Shown: one piece after another, positions 13,884 through 23,012 of the stretch
How positions within the stretch are numbered: the first letter of the stretch is position 1
How the letters are laid out: each line of letters begins with the position of its first letter
Assembly (NCBI GenBank): GCA_028279185.1
Contig: JANQSS010000092.1
Span: 1-42,179, forward strand
Source: Saprospiraceae bacterium
GTDB lineage: Bacteria > Bacteroidota > Bacteroidia > Chitinophagales > Saprospiraceae
Direction of reading: 5' to 3'
DNA length: 42,179 nt
Made by a program: the position numbers and the translations under genes
The notes under the pieces: model-generated
The model's database searches: none
Told to the model about the DNA's origin: nothing
Seen by the model: only the letters and a program-made list of their open reading frames with translations

Positions 13884-14849
13884 ATGGCCGATACATTATT
13901 TACTCATGGTCCAGATAATGTAACTACGCTAATTACTACGACTCATGAGAATCGCCGTGGAGAAATTCATGACGCATTTTTCAAAGACTTAGTGTTACTT
14001 AACTGGCTTAACTCGAAAGCAAAAGTCATGGTTCGAGGTGGACGGTCCATCGTTACACACTTGATAACGAACAAGAATACTGCTGTTACGGCATATTCTG
14101 GTTTTGATATTATCCCTACTACGCCGCAAGAAGGTCACACCACTTCTCAGGCTCAATGGAAACAATATGGTGCTCCCATCTCTGTTTCTGGTCGGGAAGC
14201 TCGCGTTCAGAACGCCGGTTCATCTCAAGTGTTCGATATTGTCCGAACCAAATTAAACCAAGCGGATCGCAGTATCAAAAATGATATTAATGCGGATCTG
14301 TTTGCTGCCACACAAGACTCAAAGAAAATCAGAAGCCTGGTGAGCCTCATCGATGCTACATCTACTGTTCAAGATATTAACTCTACTTCCAATTCATTTT
14401 GGCAAGCGGACGTTAATACCGGCGGTTCTTTTGCCGCACAGGGATTGGCTGATATGAGAACTCTCTATAATGACTTGTCAAAAATCAGCCCTTCAAGTCC
14501 AGTTGATCTCATTCTCACGACTTCAACTGTTCATGAATCATATGAAGGGGCGTTGCAACCGCAACAGCGTTATCAATCCATGCAGGATGGAAACGGGAGT
14601 TTCAATAACCTCTTGTTCCGTGCAGCTCCTGTTGTGTTCGATAACGAAGCTACGTCACAAGTGATGTACTTCTTAAATTCAGACGCGCTAGAACTCATCG
14701 TTGATTCTGCGACTGACTTCACTGTTACACCGTTCCAATCTGCGACCATCAAAGGTCAAGATGTTCAGGTGGCTCTGGAATTGGTTGCTATGGAATTAGT
14801 GACTCCAAATCGTCGAATGCTGGGTAAAATCACCGGCGTGACGGCTTAA
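13884..14849 (+). CDS. major capsid protein (HK97-fold type)
   Basis: 321 aa, starts MADTLFTHGP behind AAAAGGAGTG. Helical N-terminal arm, spine-like region, and a C-terminal beta-rich domain (SATDFTVTPF...VALELVAMEL) as in short HK97-fold coat proteins. Codons are visibly more GC-rich than in neighbours, consistent with a highly expressed gene. Follows scaffold and precedes decoration-like genes, the standard head order. Confidence 0.85.
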   Translation: MADTLFTHGPDNVTTLITTTHENRRGEIHDAFFKDLVLLNWLNSKAKVMVRGGRSIVTHLITNKNTAVTAYSGFDIIPTTPQEGHTTSQAQWKQYGAPISVSGREARVQNAGSSQVFDIVRTKLNQADRSIKNDINADLFAATQDSKKIRSLVSLIDATSTVQDINSTSNSFWQADVNTGGSFAAQGLADMRTLYNDLSKISPSSPVDLILTTSTVHESYEGALQPQQRYQSMQDGNGSFNNLLFRAAPVVFDNEATSQVMYFLNSDALELIVDSATDFTVTPFQSATIKGQDVQVALELVAMELVTPNRRMLGKITGVTA

Positions 14850-14863
14850 GGGAGGTATAAGTT

Positions 14864-15109
14864 ATGGCTGCTGTTACTGCCGCTTCTACTTCTAGTGCAC
14901 AAGGTATCTTCAAAGTGTTTAAGTTCTCTTCAGTGGATGACGCTGACACCTTCACAGGTCCAGCTTCACCTAAAGCCTTTTGGGCTATGGTCACTGCGGA
15001 TCCGACCACTAATACCTCTGCCGGAATTAATGTTACAGAATCAAGTGGAACCTATACCTTTTATCCAGGTGTAGACTCACTTACTGTGACATTATTTGTT
15101 GTTGAATAA
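14864..15109 (+). CDS. small head protein candidate, 81 aa
   Basis: Starts MAAVTAASTS behind GGGAGG. Ser/Thr/Ala-rich, beta pattern, no lysine clusters. Position right after capsid suggests a head decoration or stabilising protein. Not recognised. Confidence 0.7.
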   Translation: MAAVTAASTSSAQGIFKVFKFSSVDDADTFTGPASPKAFWAMVTADPTTNTSAGINVTESSGTYTFYPGVDSLTVTLFVVE

Positions 15110-15129
15110 AATTAAGGAGGATTACGAAT

Positions 15130-15588
15130 ATGCAAGATCGAGGAATTACACGACCGACCGCCTCAAATGAAGGCGATGCGATGTATGTAATTGCGAAAGC
15201 TGAAACTGCTCGAACTGAAGGCGACGTGGTCCAATGGTCTGACACTGCTTCTGCTGCTTACCCTCTTGGGGTGGCAATTGAAGTGAGTGCTGCAGATAGT
15301 GGACGGGTTGCTGGTGTTGTAGCATTAGGTGATATTGCTCAAGATGAATACGGCTTGGTGCAAGTCTATGGTTATAATACTAATATTACTACTGATGGCA
15401 GTGTCGCTGGTACCGACTTATGGTTAACAGCTGGCGCTGGTGTTGCAGTGGGGCAAACAGATGCTGAAGTTGAGGCTGACATTACTACAGCTGATATCAG
15501 TTCTTTGACTGATGTCTTTGCGTGGAATGTGTCTGCTGATGTGGGCACTGTTGGTCAAGGTTTCATTCGCAAAATGGGAATATTTTAA
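15130..15588 (+). CDS. head decoration-like protein, 152 aa
   Basis: Starts MQDRGITRPT behind AAGGAGG. Repeating Ala/Gly/Val beta strands (GDVVQWSDTA, LGVAIEVSAA, GVVALGDIAQ) resemble capsid-decorating proteins of the DUF2190-like kind. Acidic. Virion role inferred from sequence style and location. Confidence 0.7.
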   Translation: MQDRGITRPTASNEGDAMYVIAKAETARTEGDVVQWSDTASAAYPLGVAIEVSAADSGRVAGVVALGDIAQDEYGLVQVYGYNTNITTDGSVAGTDLWLTAGAGVAVGQTDAEVEADITTADISSLTDVFAWNVSADVGTVGQGFIRKMGIF

Positions 15589-15627
15589 GAAATTTCGTTA
15601 GTATGTTGTTATAACAAAGGGGAGATT

Positions 15628-15816
15628 ATGGAACATAATTACATAGATTATCGAAAAATAAACCCAAAGTACTTTAGATGCGGTTCATGCGCTAGAGTAA
15701 TTACATGGAAATCTATCAAAGCTGGGGGCTGTAGAGCCTGTGGAGGTAGACGTATTAGTTTGCCTTGCAGGCCTACAGTCCTTGACAAGATTTTAGTTTT
15801 TATATTTAGACGATAA
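15628..15816 (+). CDS. zinc-ribbon protein, 62 aa
   Basis: CGSC and CRAC pairs (about residues 18-21 and 35-38) form a zinc-ribbon layout similar to rubredoxin-like proteins found beside phage head genes. The basic C terminus ends VFIFRR. AAAGGGGAG before ATG. Function unknown. Confidence 0.75.
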   Translation: MEHNYIDYRKINPKYFRCGSCARVITWKSIKAGGCRACGGRRISLPCRPTVLDKILVFIFRR

Positions 15817-15826
15817 GGAGAATATT

Positions 15827-16177
15827 ATGGCGGCACTTACATATCAAGTAACAAACGGATCAGATGAAGCTGCTGATGGTGGTGCAGATGTTACTATCAT
15901 TGCTGCACCCGGATCTGATCGTGTATTAAGAGTCCTTAGTGGCCATGTTACGGTACATGTGGCTGCTGCAGGCGGCGGAGGAAAGGTCGCTTTGGAAGAT
16001 GGTGTTGGTGGAACTCGTATTTTTGAAGCAGATGCCGATGCTGTTGGGCACTATATAATTAATTTTGAACCGAGAGGTTATCCATTAACAGCCAACACAT
16101 TGTTGAATTTAACTGTTGATGGAGCTGCAACCACTCAAGCTACAGCAACTGCTACGCTTACAGCTTATATAGCGTAA
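15827..16177 (+). CDS. beta-rich virion protein candidate, 116 aa
   Basis: Starts MAALTYQVTN behind TAAGGAG. Ala/Thr/Val-rich with a GGGG turn near residue 54 and a beta-sandwich-like pattern similar in style to the 10172-10444 product. Likely head or head-tail decoration; not recognised. Confidence 0.7.
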   Translation: MAALTYQVTNGSDEAADGGADVTIIAAPGSDRVLRVLSGHVTVHVAAAGGGGKVALEDGVGGTRIFEADADAVGHYIINFEPRGYPLTANTLLNLTVDGAATTQATATATLTAYIA

Positions 16178-16204
16178 CTTACAAATAAAGGGGAGATTAT
16201 AATC

Positions 16205-16735
16205 ATGAGTCATGAAATTGAAGGCGTATTAAAAGACGTGTTAGTCAAAGAAGTAGGAGGGAATATGCATGATAAAGTATTTATTGTGAATGAACTCCCT
16301 CGTAGTTTGTTTTATACAACTGCACCAAAAATGATACCGAAAATAGATAGAGATGGATATCCAACAGGGGATATGGTTCCTGATCTAAAGAATAAACAAG
16401 AAGTATTGAAAGAAGGTATAACCTTAAGTCAAGCAGGAGATAACGGTTATGTTTTTGATTGTTCAACCAATGCGGGTCGTGCAGAATTGGAAGTGGTAGA
16501 TCGTTACATATCAAGTATGTTACCCGCTAGTGTTCGTCCTGCTCCAAGAGAATTTTATTGTTCTGAGCCGGGAAATTACACTTCTCCGCCCAGACCTTTA
16601 CACCAACTTCCGAGGGTCGAGTTACCTGTATCTTCTCCCCCTGTTGAAGAGTCATCTTCGATGGTACAGGCCTCACCCTCCACTTTAAAAGAGGCTCCAA
16701 AGAAACGACGCGGACGTCCCGCTAAAGTAAAATAA
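16205..16735 (+). CDS. hypothetical protein with AT-hook-like C terminus
   Basis: 176 aa. Globular N-terminal part (to about residue 115), Pro/Ser-rich linker, then KKRRGRPAKVK, which contains the RGRP core of an AT-hook minor-groove binder. AAAGGGGAG lies 10 nt before ATG 16205. A second start at 16265 (MHDKVFIVNE) has its own AGGAGGG, so two products are possible. DNA contact inside the head would fit but is inference. Confidence 0.65.
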   Translation: MSHEIEGVLKDVLVKEVGGNMHDKVFIVNELPRSLFYTTAPKMIPKIDRDGYPTGDMVPDLKNKQEVLKEGITLSQAGDNGYVFDCSTNAGRAELEVVDRYISSMLPASVRPAPREFYCSEPGNYTSPPRPLHQLPRVELPVSSPPVEESSSMVQASPSTLKEAPKKRRGRPAKVK

Positions 16736-16752
16736 ATCCATAAGGAGTTACT

Positions 16753-17679
16753 ATGACTTTTCTGGAGTTAAGACAGCGTATTGCAGAAATGCTTGCGTTA
16801 GATCAAACTGATACAGAAATCGATACCTCACTTCAAGAGTGGGTTAATGATAGTTATAGGTTAATATCTGGTATACAGAGATGGCCTTGGTTAGTTACAA
16901 ACGATGTAATACAGACTGTACCTGATATTACTACAGGTACTGTTTCAATTACACAAGACTCAGCTGCTATTGTTTTCTCTTCAGCTCCAACAGTGAGTGT
17001 TGCTAATGATTATCGTATTCAATTTGATGATTCTGATGACTGGTATGATATATCATCTCATACTGCTTCATCAGTAAACGCAACTCTAGCAGATCCATTT
17101 TTAGGGACTACTGACGGTACAGCAAGTTATACTCTCAGGAAAGTCTATTATACTCTTCCATCTAACTTCGATAGGATGACAACCGTTCGACAAGCTCGAA
17201 CAGATATTAAAGTAGAACCTATTGACTTTAGACTCAAAGATAAGATTTTACCTGACCCTACAGAAACAGGAGAACCTAGGTTTTATGAGGTGATTGGTCA
17301 AGATCCAGCAGCTTCTGCTAGTTCTCAACCTCAGTATCGATTAGTATTCTTTCCTACACCCAATGTAGAGATGAATGTTGATATGAGGTTCTATAAACAG
17401 ATAACTGATTTATCAGCTGATACAGATGTGCCTATCTTTCCCCCTCAATGGCACTCTGTCATTATCTTTGATGTCTTAGATCGATACGGATATACATTTT
17501 TAGATGATGATCGTAAGAATGAAGTTCGAACAGTTAAGAATGAACTATTAGATCAAATGATTAAGAACCGTAATCCTATTCCTGATAAGCTTGTTTCTAA
17601 AATGCAATGGGATAAAGTGGTTCGTATCGTTAATGAGTCTTTCTTACGTCGAGTACAATTACCAGTTACTGAGGTTTAA
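16753..17679 (+). CDS. head-tail connector/adaptor protein
   Basis: 308 aa. N-terminal helices (TFLELRQRIAEMLAL, SLQEWVNDSYRLISGIQRWPWL) followed by a beta insert (about residues 65-130) and C-terminal helices. This matches the head-to-tail adaptor proteins of T7- and P22-like phages that sit beneath the portal. Start behind TAAGGAG. Followed at once by the 513-aa tail protein. Confidence 0.75.
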   Translation: MTFLELRQRIAEMLALDQTDTEIDTSLQEWVNDSYRLISGIQRWPWLVTNDVIQTVPDITTGTVSITQDSAAIVFSSAPTVSVANDYRIQFDDSDDWYDISSHTASSVNATLADPFLGTTDGTASYTLRKVYYTLPSNFDRMTTVRQARTDIKVEPIDFRLKDKILPDPTETGEPRFYEVIGQDPAASASSQPQYRLVFFPTPNVEMNVDMRFYKQITDLSADTDVPIFPPQWHSVIIFDVLDRYGYTFLDDDRKNEVRTVKNELLDQMIKNRNPIPDKLVSKMQWDKVVRIVNESFLRRVQLPVTEV

Positions 17680-17682
17680 TAA

Positions 17683-19224
17683 ATGGCATATCGAGGCAGA
17701 GAAATACCAGTATTTGACCTCTCTGGCGGACAGGCTTCTAATAGACCTGTCACAGCATTACAGCTTAATCAAGCCTTAGAAGTTGATAATGTGCATGCTA
17801 TTCCAGGTGGTGGAGTTGAACTTCGTCAAGGAGATACAGAAGTTAATTCTAGTGCATTTGGTGGAGGTACAGCCTTTACAGGACTCCAGTATTACCGGCA
17901 ATCTGACGATGATGAGTTTCTTGTTGGGGTAGCTGGTACCGCTATTGGGAAGATGGATTACTCAGCCGGTGAACCTGATGGTACATGGGATACTATTACT
18001 GGATCTGTTACTGTTACAACTGGCCAAGATAATACCTGGACTTCATTTGTAGCTGGAGATGACGTTTATTTTGTAGGCGGGGCTCCCAATGTACCGTTTA
18101 AATGGACTGGTACTGGAAATGCTGCCACATTTGGTACTGGAACTCCGAGTGGTGACTTTGGTTTCTTCCATAATAATCGTATCTTTATTGGAGTTGCTAG
18201 TACCTCAGTTTTAACAAATTCTACGCTCACAGATATTGAAGATTTTACTGGAGATGGATCACAGAATACAACAGTTGATGCTCAAGACGGTGATGACCTT
18301 ATTGGAGCGGCTCCTCTTAATACGGACGTTGTATTGCTCTTTAAACAAAACTCTATTCATCAGCTTTTAACAGCTCAGTTTCCTTTTTCTAGATTTCCTT
18401 TATTTCCTAAAAGGCGTGACGGTGGAACAGGAGCAGTTGGTAAACATGCAATAGTGGTAAACGAAGGTCTTGCTTATTTTATCACTCCACAAGCCAGAAT
18501 GAAAGCTACAAATGGCGCAGAAATTATAGATTTTCCTGCAGATATGGATGATGTATGGGACGCTATACCAAAAAATAGACTCCCGTTTATCCAAGGTTAT
18601 GTAGAGCAGGGTAAGAATTTTAGACATATTAAATGGGTAGTTACGGCTAGTGGTGGTACTACAAACAGCTTAGCTATTATTTGGGATTTAGATAATAAGT
18701 CATGGTGGCAATACTCTACTGGTCATGATGTTAATGCCCAAACAACTGACACTACAGATAATATTGTTTATGCGGGGCATTATGATGGTAAAGCTTATAA
18801 GAAAAACGTTAGTGCTACTTATACTGATGCAAGTGAATCTAGCGCAGGTGTCAGTGGGTTTTGGCGGTGGGGATGGCAAACTAACCGTTCGTTTCAAATT
18901 TCTCTACATCCCCAACGTCTTAACGTATCAGTTTTAGGTGAAACTGTTGGTAATCTAAGAGTGCAATATGGATTTGATTTTGCTCCAGATCGCATTACAA
19001 AAGATGTGAGTCTAGTTGTACCCGGCGGTGTTTGGGATACCGATAACTGGGATGAAGGGGTTTGGGCTGGACAGACTGATGACATCAAAAATGTTATTTT
19101 AAAAGGCAGAGGGAATGCCTTTCAAGTAAAATTTTCAAATGCTACAGCTGGGGAACATTTTCAAGTGAACGGATTTACAGTATCTGGTAAAGAATCCGGT
19201 CAAAAAATATTTGGAGTTAAATAA
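17683..19224 (+). CDS. tail hub/stabilisation protein, beta-propeller-like
   Basis: 513 aa, start behind GAGG in the end of the adaptor gene. Repeated W/F-x-G-x blade-like strands (GLQYYRQSDD, VYFVGGAPNV, WWQYSTGHDV, VYAGHYDGKA) suggest a beta-propeller, as in P22 gp10 and the T7 nozzle protein. Expected to form the lower tail and plug DNA. Assigned from size, fold impression and order. Confidence 0.75.
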   Translation: MAYRGREIPVFDLSGGQASNRPVTALQLNQALEVDNVHAIPGGGVELRQGDTEVNSSAFGGGTAFTGLQYYRQSDDDEFLVGVAGTAIGKMDYSAGEPDGTWDTITGSVTVTTGQDNTWTSFVAGDDVYFVGGAPNVPFKWTGTGNAATFGTGTPSGDFGFFHNNRIFIGVASTSVLTNSTLTDIEDFTGDGSQNTTVDAQDGDDLIGAAPLNTDVVLLFKQNSIHQLLTAQFPFSRFPLFPKRRDGGTGAVGKHAIVVNEGLAYFITPQARMKATNGAEIIDFPADMDDVWDAIPKNRLPFIQGYVEQGKNFRHIKWVVTASGGTTNSLAIIWDLDNKSWWQYSTGHDVNAQTTDTTDNIVYAGHYDGKAYKKNVSATYTDASESSAGVSGFWRWGWQTNRSFQISLHPQRLNVSVLGETVGNLRVQYGFDFAPDRITKDVSLVVPGGVWDTDNWDEGVWAGQTDDIKNVILKGRGNAFQVKFSNATAGEHFQVNGFTVSGKESGQKIFGVK

Positions 19225-19233
19225 GGAGACAAA

Positions 19234-20253
19234 ATGGCCAATCTTACAATTACAAATTCCTTTACCTCCGGGACTAAGATACTTAGTGCTGAAGTAAATA
19301 CGAATTTTACAGACATTAGTGGATATATAAATCCCCGTAACTCTGGCAGTACAGATTGGGATTTTGTTTCTTCATCTGGACTTATTACAGCCAAAGATGA
19401 TATTTCATTAAATGACGGGACTGCTGCGGGTCCTGCATTATTCTTTACTTCCGGTACTACAGATGGAGTTTATAGAATTGGTACTAATAATATTGGTATA
19501 GCTCTAAATGGAACTTTAGCTTTTAATCTTAAAACGACAGGTATAGGTACTCCGGATGGTACGGCTGCAGATCCGGCAATAGGCGTTGATAGCGAAAGTA
19601 CCGGATTCTTTCTTTTATCTGCTTCTAATCTGCATTTATCAATTGCTGATACTGATACATATCTCTGGAACGCTTCTCAATTTAGTACTACAACAGCACT
19701 CACTCAAAGCAGAAATCTGGGCTCAGCTTCAGCTGAATGGGGAACAGTCTTTGCGGTTACAGGTACATTTTCCGGTAACGTAGCAGCTGTAGCAGGAACT
19801 TTTACTGGTCAACTGCAAGGTGACGGCACGGCTACAAATGATAATGCTTCTACCGGTCAAATAGGAGAAACAGTTTCCTCAACAGTAGGTACAACAAGCT
19901 TTCCAACATCAGGACAATTCGGAGATGCCACTTCAATTAGTTTAACCGCAGGAGATTGGCTCGTGAGTGTTATTGGACAAGCTGCTTCTACTACTGATAC
20001 TGTTACAGACGTTAACTTAGGGGTTTCAACAACTGCAGGAAATGATGGTACTGGACTTACGACTGGTGATACTTTCGTTCGTATTGGCCCAACTCCCGCA
20101 TCAACTGGATCTGTTCGTGGAACTGGTTATATTGTACCTAAACGTTTTTCATTATCAGGGACTACTACAGTCTATTTAAAATTTAGCGGTACCTATACAA
20201 GTACAGCACCTACGTTTCAAGGTGCAAGAATTCAAGCAGTGAGGATAAGATAA
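19234..20253 (+). CDS. tail fibre/spike protein candidate
   Basis: 339 aa. N terminus MANLTITNSF...LSAEVNTNFTDISGYI is a recurring fibre N-terminal pattern; the middle has Gly/Thr/Ser-rich beta-helix-like repeats and the C terminus a beta sandwich (about residues 215-339). Expected to bind the host surface as a trimer. AAGGAG before ATG. Two smaller genes of similar character follow. Confidence 0.7.
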   Translation: MANLTITNSFTSGTKILSAEVNTNFTDISGYINPRNSGSTDWDFVSSSGLITAKDDISLNDGTAAGPALFFTSGTTDGVYRIGTNNIGIALNGTLAFNLKTTGIGTPDGTAADPAIGVDSESTGFFLLSASNLHLSIADTDTYLWNASQFSTTTALTQSRNLGSASAEWGTVFAVTGTFSGNVAAVAGTFTGQLQGDGTATNDNASTGQIGETVSSTVGTTSFPTSGQFGDATSISLTAGDWLVSVIGQAASTTDTVTDVNLGVSTTAGNDGTGLTTGDTFVRIGPTPASTGSVRGTGYIVPKRFSLSGTTTVYLKFSGTYTSTAPTFQGARIQAVRIR

Positions 20254-20414
20254 TGGCTACTATTTATATGAAATCAACAGCTCCTGCAACCATTCCTTTT
20301 AGGTTTGAAGGTTTAACACAAAGTGAAATTGATTCTCTTTTAGACGATTTAGGGTATACGAGTTACGAAACAATTACACAAGCAGCATACGAAGCTCTAT
20401 TACCATCACTCTAA
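20253..20414 (+). CDS. 53-aa protein downstream of the fibre gene
   Basis: Starts MATIYMKSTA; overlaps the fibre stop as TAATG, so coupled. Contains an acidic helix SEIDSLLDDLGY. Not recognised; a fibre partner or chaperone is possible by position. Confidence 0.65.
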   Translation: MATIYMKSTAPATIPFRFEGLTQSEIDSLLDDLGYTSYETITQAAYEALLPSL

Positions 20415-20424
20415 GGAGATTTAA

Positions 20425-20877
20425 ATGGCGGTAAATCAGGTTCCGTTTGTCTGGAATCCTAATACTACAGCTCCTACACAAGAGCTGAATGTCAATTTTT
20501 TAAATATTGTTAATTGTTTAGCAATACTAGGGGGAACAGAGTTTACTCCAGCAGAAATTACATCAGATCAAAATAACTATAGTACAGTTGATTCTGATGG
20601 AAAGAATGCAGGGGTATTACGATTATCATCAGATGCGTCTAGAACGATTACGGGCCTGGCTAATGGCGAAGCGAACCGCTTTCTATACCTCATTAACGTG
20701 GGGTCTAATGATATTGTTCTTGCTAATCAATCTGCTAGTTCCACTGCAGCTAATCGCATTATCACAGGAACCGGAGCGAGTCTCACAATGGAAGCGGATG
20801 ATGTATCATTTTTATATTATGATTCTACTACCGCAAGATGGAGGGTTATTAGCTTCTCAGATGCACTATGGGGATAA
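20425..20877 (+). CDS. second small fibre-like protein, 150 aa
   Basis: Starts MAVNQVPFVW with CTAAGGAG upstream. N-terminal helix ELNVNFLNIVNCLAIL resembles the fibre protein's ELN/AEVNTNF segment; the remainder is a beta sandwich (ITGLANGEANRFLYLINVG, IVLANQSAS). Likely tail fibre or receptor-binding accessory. Confidence 0.65.
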   Translation: MAVNQVPFVWNPNTTAPTQELNVNFLNIVNCLAILGGTEFTPAEITSDQNNYSTVDSDGKNAGVLRLSSDASRTITGLANGEANRFLYLINVGSNDIVLANQSASSTAANRIITGTGASLTMEADDVSFLYYDSTTARWRVISFSDALWG

Positions 20878-20936
20878 TAATCTGGATATTTGATTTATTA
20901 GTAGCAGCAATCATTGAATTAAGGGGAGATAATTAA
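20868..20936 (+). CDS. possible 22-aa membrane peptide
   Basis: MGIIIWIFDL start, hydrophobic to residue 16. Overlaps the fibre-like gene end and its stop overlaps the next ATG (TAATG). No ribosome site of its own. May be only an open frame. Confidence 0.3.
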   Translation: MGIIIWIFDLLVAAIIELRGDN

Positions 20937-21133
20937 TGAAACTAACAAAAGACGATGCACAGAAACTCTTAGGACAGGCAGATCTATACTCTAAAGGTTA
21001 TCAAGCTGGTTTTAATGCTGGATATCAAGCTGCTTTAGAAACTATATTGACTAGCCAAGCTAAGGGAGAAAATAGTGGAAAAGAATCTGCCACCGTGGAA
21101 GCTGATCCGGTCACTGCCTCAGCATCTAAATAA
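20936..21133 (+). CDS. 65-aa hypothetical protein
   Basis: Starts MKLTKDDAQK behind AAGGGGAG. Helical first half with the repeated GYQAGFNAGYQAA motif, then a polar tail. The FNAGYQAA pattern suggests a packed helix. Just before the internal virion protein candidates. Not recognised. Confidence 0.65.
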   Translation: MKLTKDDAQKLLGQADLYSKGYQAGFNAGYQAALETILTSQAKGENSGKESATVEADPVTASASK

Positions 21134-21566
21134 TGGAGCAGTTGATCGTGCCGTTCAATCATTTGTAGAAGATACAGAAAAGTACGGCCAAGGCATTAAT
21201 AAAATAGGACTTTTTAACTCTACCATGCAGGCAGTAGCAAATGCTTGTGTATTAAGACATGATGGTACTGGTGGAGACTTCTGGGCTTCTATTGGAGATG
21301 ATGGTGAAATCTATGCCTATGCATTAGGTAAGATTGTAATAGATATAGATAACCGTCTTACATACTGGGTAACTCAAGGCTGGATACATCCTAGTATTAG
21401 ACATGGTAATCTTAAAAGAGGATGGGGAGAAATAGAAAAATATGCTAGGGCTAATCTTTGTCATCATCTCGTCAATATTACTGATCGTAATCCTAGAGCT
21501 TATTTAAGATTCTTAGGGCCAGAGTGGCATACTTATTCAACGATTTTAAAGAAAGATTTAAATTAA
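21075..21566 (+). CDS. internal virion protein candidate, 163 aa
   Basis: GTG start with GGGAG upstream, overlapping the previous gene by 59 bp. Central block (GDFWASIGDDGEIYAYALG...YWVTQGWIHP) with C-terminal RAYLRFLGPEWH resembles, from memory, small acyltransferase-like T7 gp13-type internal virion proteins, but I cannot confirm this. First of a four-gene candidate ejection cassette. Confidence 0.6.
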   Translation: MEKNLPPWKLIRSLPQHLNNGAVDRAVQSFVEDTEKYGQGINKIGLFNSTMQAVANACVLRHDGTGGDFWASIGDDGEIYAYALGKIVIDIDNRLTYWVTQGWIHPSIRHGNLKRGWGEIEKYARANLCHHLVNITDRNPRAYLRFLGPEWHTYSTILKKDLN

Positions 21567-21576
21567 TGGAGGACTT

Positions 21577-22998
21577 ATGGCGCAAATAAATCTAACGCCG
21601 GAACAACAAGCAGAACTCGCACAGACCGTTCAATTTGCTCGGATTCCTTTATCTCAAAAAGGAACTCTACAACGACAGATTGCAACTGGTTCTATCGATA
21701 CTGAAGAGTTTCAAAGAAACTTACCAGGTGCTGGTGCCATTCAGCTTCCTTCATTTATTACTAATCCTCAAACTACCACTCCTCCGCCTACACAGGTTAG
21801 AGCCCTACAGTCACCTACCGCTACACCTATTCAAACTAATCTATTAAGTTTTGATGAACTCAGTCAACAATCAGTTGGCCGCGGTTTACCTTTCTTGTTT
21901 GATACTGGTCTAAAGAGTCTGGAGGCTGGGAAACAAGCTATTCAACGTGGGGACTTAACTATCAGTGAATTTACTAATCAAGCTGCAGATCTTGCTCAAG
22001 GCCTTACTGAACTCGCTAATCAATTAACCACTCAAGGTGGTGGGCCAGCTAACTTCGCCAAAGGCTTTAATCAGAGACTCTCTCAATTTGTTAATTTTGA
22101 TGTTCAAGGCGGGGGTATTGGAACCGCTAATTTCCAAGACATTAAAATTCCTTTTACTCAACGAGAGTTTACCACTCTACCTGCCAACGTATTACCGACT
22201 TTAACTGAGATTAATCAAGGTATTATTCCTGTTGATATCCTTCCTCCAGGTGCTTTCGAGAGAGTACAAAGAGAAGAGGAAACTCGGTTAGCAGATCAGC
22301 GAGTTCCAACTGATACTCAAGGTTTACCAGAACCCGGTTCTCGTCTTATTCCTGATCCTCAGAATCCAGGCCAATTTATTCCAATCCCTGTAGTTGGAGA
22401 TGTATCTCAAGTAACTGTACCACAGACTCGAGATCAGTCCATTATTGAGGCTGAAGCCCGTAGACAGGAAGAGCAACAAAGACGAGCATTTGAAGCTGCC
22501 AGAGCTCTCAGAGAGCAGCAATTAGGAGCTCTTGAAACCTCTTTAATAGAACAACAACAGCGCCAATTTGGAGAGTTTGTGCCCCAAGCAGCAGACATCC
22601 TGCAAACAAGAGGACTCCTACAGACCTCAGAGCTCGAGAACGTCCTAGGACGCGAACAGGCGCGTTTAACTGGTCAAACCAGTGATATACTCGCCCAAGC
22701 CCGTTTAGGGGCCACAGACGAAGAAATAGGCCGTATAGATGAGATTCTGAGAGCACGTCAGGGACTTCAACAGGCCGGTCTAGAACGTAGATTCAGTATT
22801 CAAGATTTTGAACGTCAGGCTTCTTTAGCACGTCAGATAGGGTCTCAGGCTACGCCTCAAGTGGGTGGTGGGAAAGGAAGTCGTTTAGGAGCGGGATTAA
22901 CTGGTGCTGTTGGAGGTGCTTCCGCTGGAGCGGCCGGTGGGGGATTAGGCGCAGCTTTAGGGGGTATTGCAGGTGGCATAGGTGGATTTTTATCGTAA
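21577..22998 (+). CDS. ejection/internal virion protein candidate (Gly-rich C terminus)
   Basis: 473 aa, ATG behind ATGGAGG. Pro-rich N-terminal half; Arg/Gln-rich coiled coil (about residues 280-330); C terminus of GxxxG-rich hydrophobic segments (about 428-473, GLTGAVGGASAGAAGG type) suited to membrane insertion. T7 gp14 and P22 gp7 types have such membrane-active ends and form the trans-envelope channel. Function inferred from architecture and place. Confidence 0.65.
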   Translation: MAQINLTPEQQAELAQTVQFARIPLSQKGTLQRQIATGSIDTEEFQRNLPGAGAIQLPSFITNPQTTTPPPTQVRALQSPTATPIQTNLLSFDELSQQSVGRGLPFLFDTGLKSLEAGKQAIQRGDLTISEFTNQAADLAQGLTELANQLTTQGGGPANFAKGFNQRLSQFVNFDVQGGGIGTANFQDIKIPFTQREFTTLPANVLPTLTEINQGIIPVDILPPGAFERVQREEETRLADQRVPTDTQGLPEPGSRLIPDPQNPGQFIPIPVVGDVSQVTVPQTRDQSIIEAEARRQEEQQRRAFEAARALREQQLGALETSLIEQQQRQFGEFVPQAADILQTRGLLQTSELENVLGREQARLTGQTSDILAQARLGATDEEIGRIDEILRARQGLQQAGLERRFSIQDFERQASLARQIGSQATPQVGGGKGSRLGAGLTGAVGGASAGAAGGGLGAALGGIAGGIGGFLS

Positions 22999-23012
22999 TT
23001 TAGGGAGATAAT

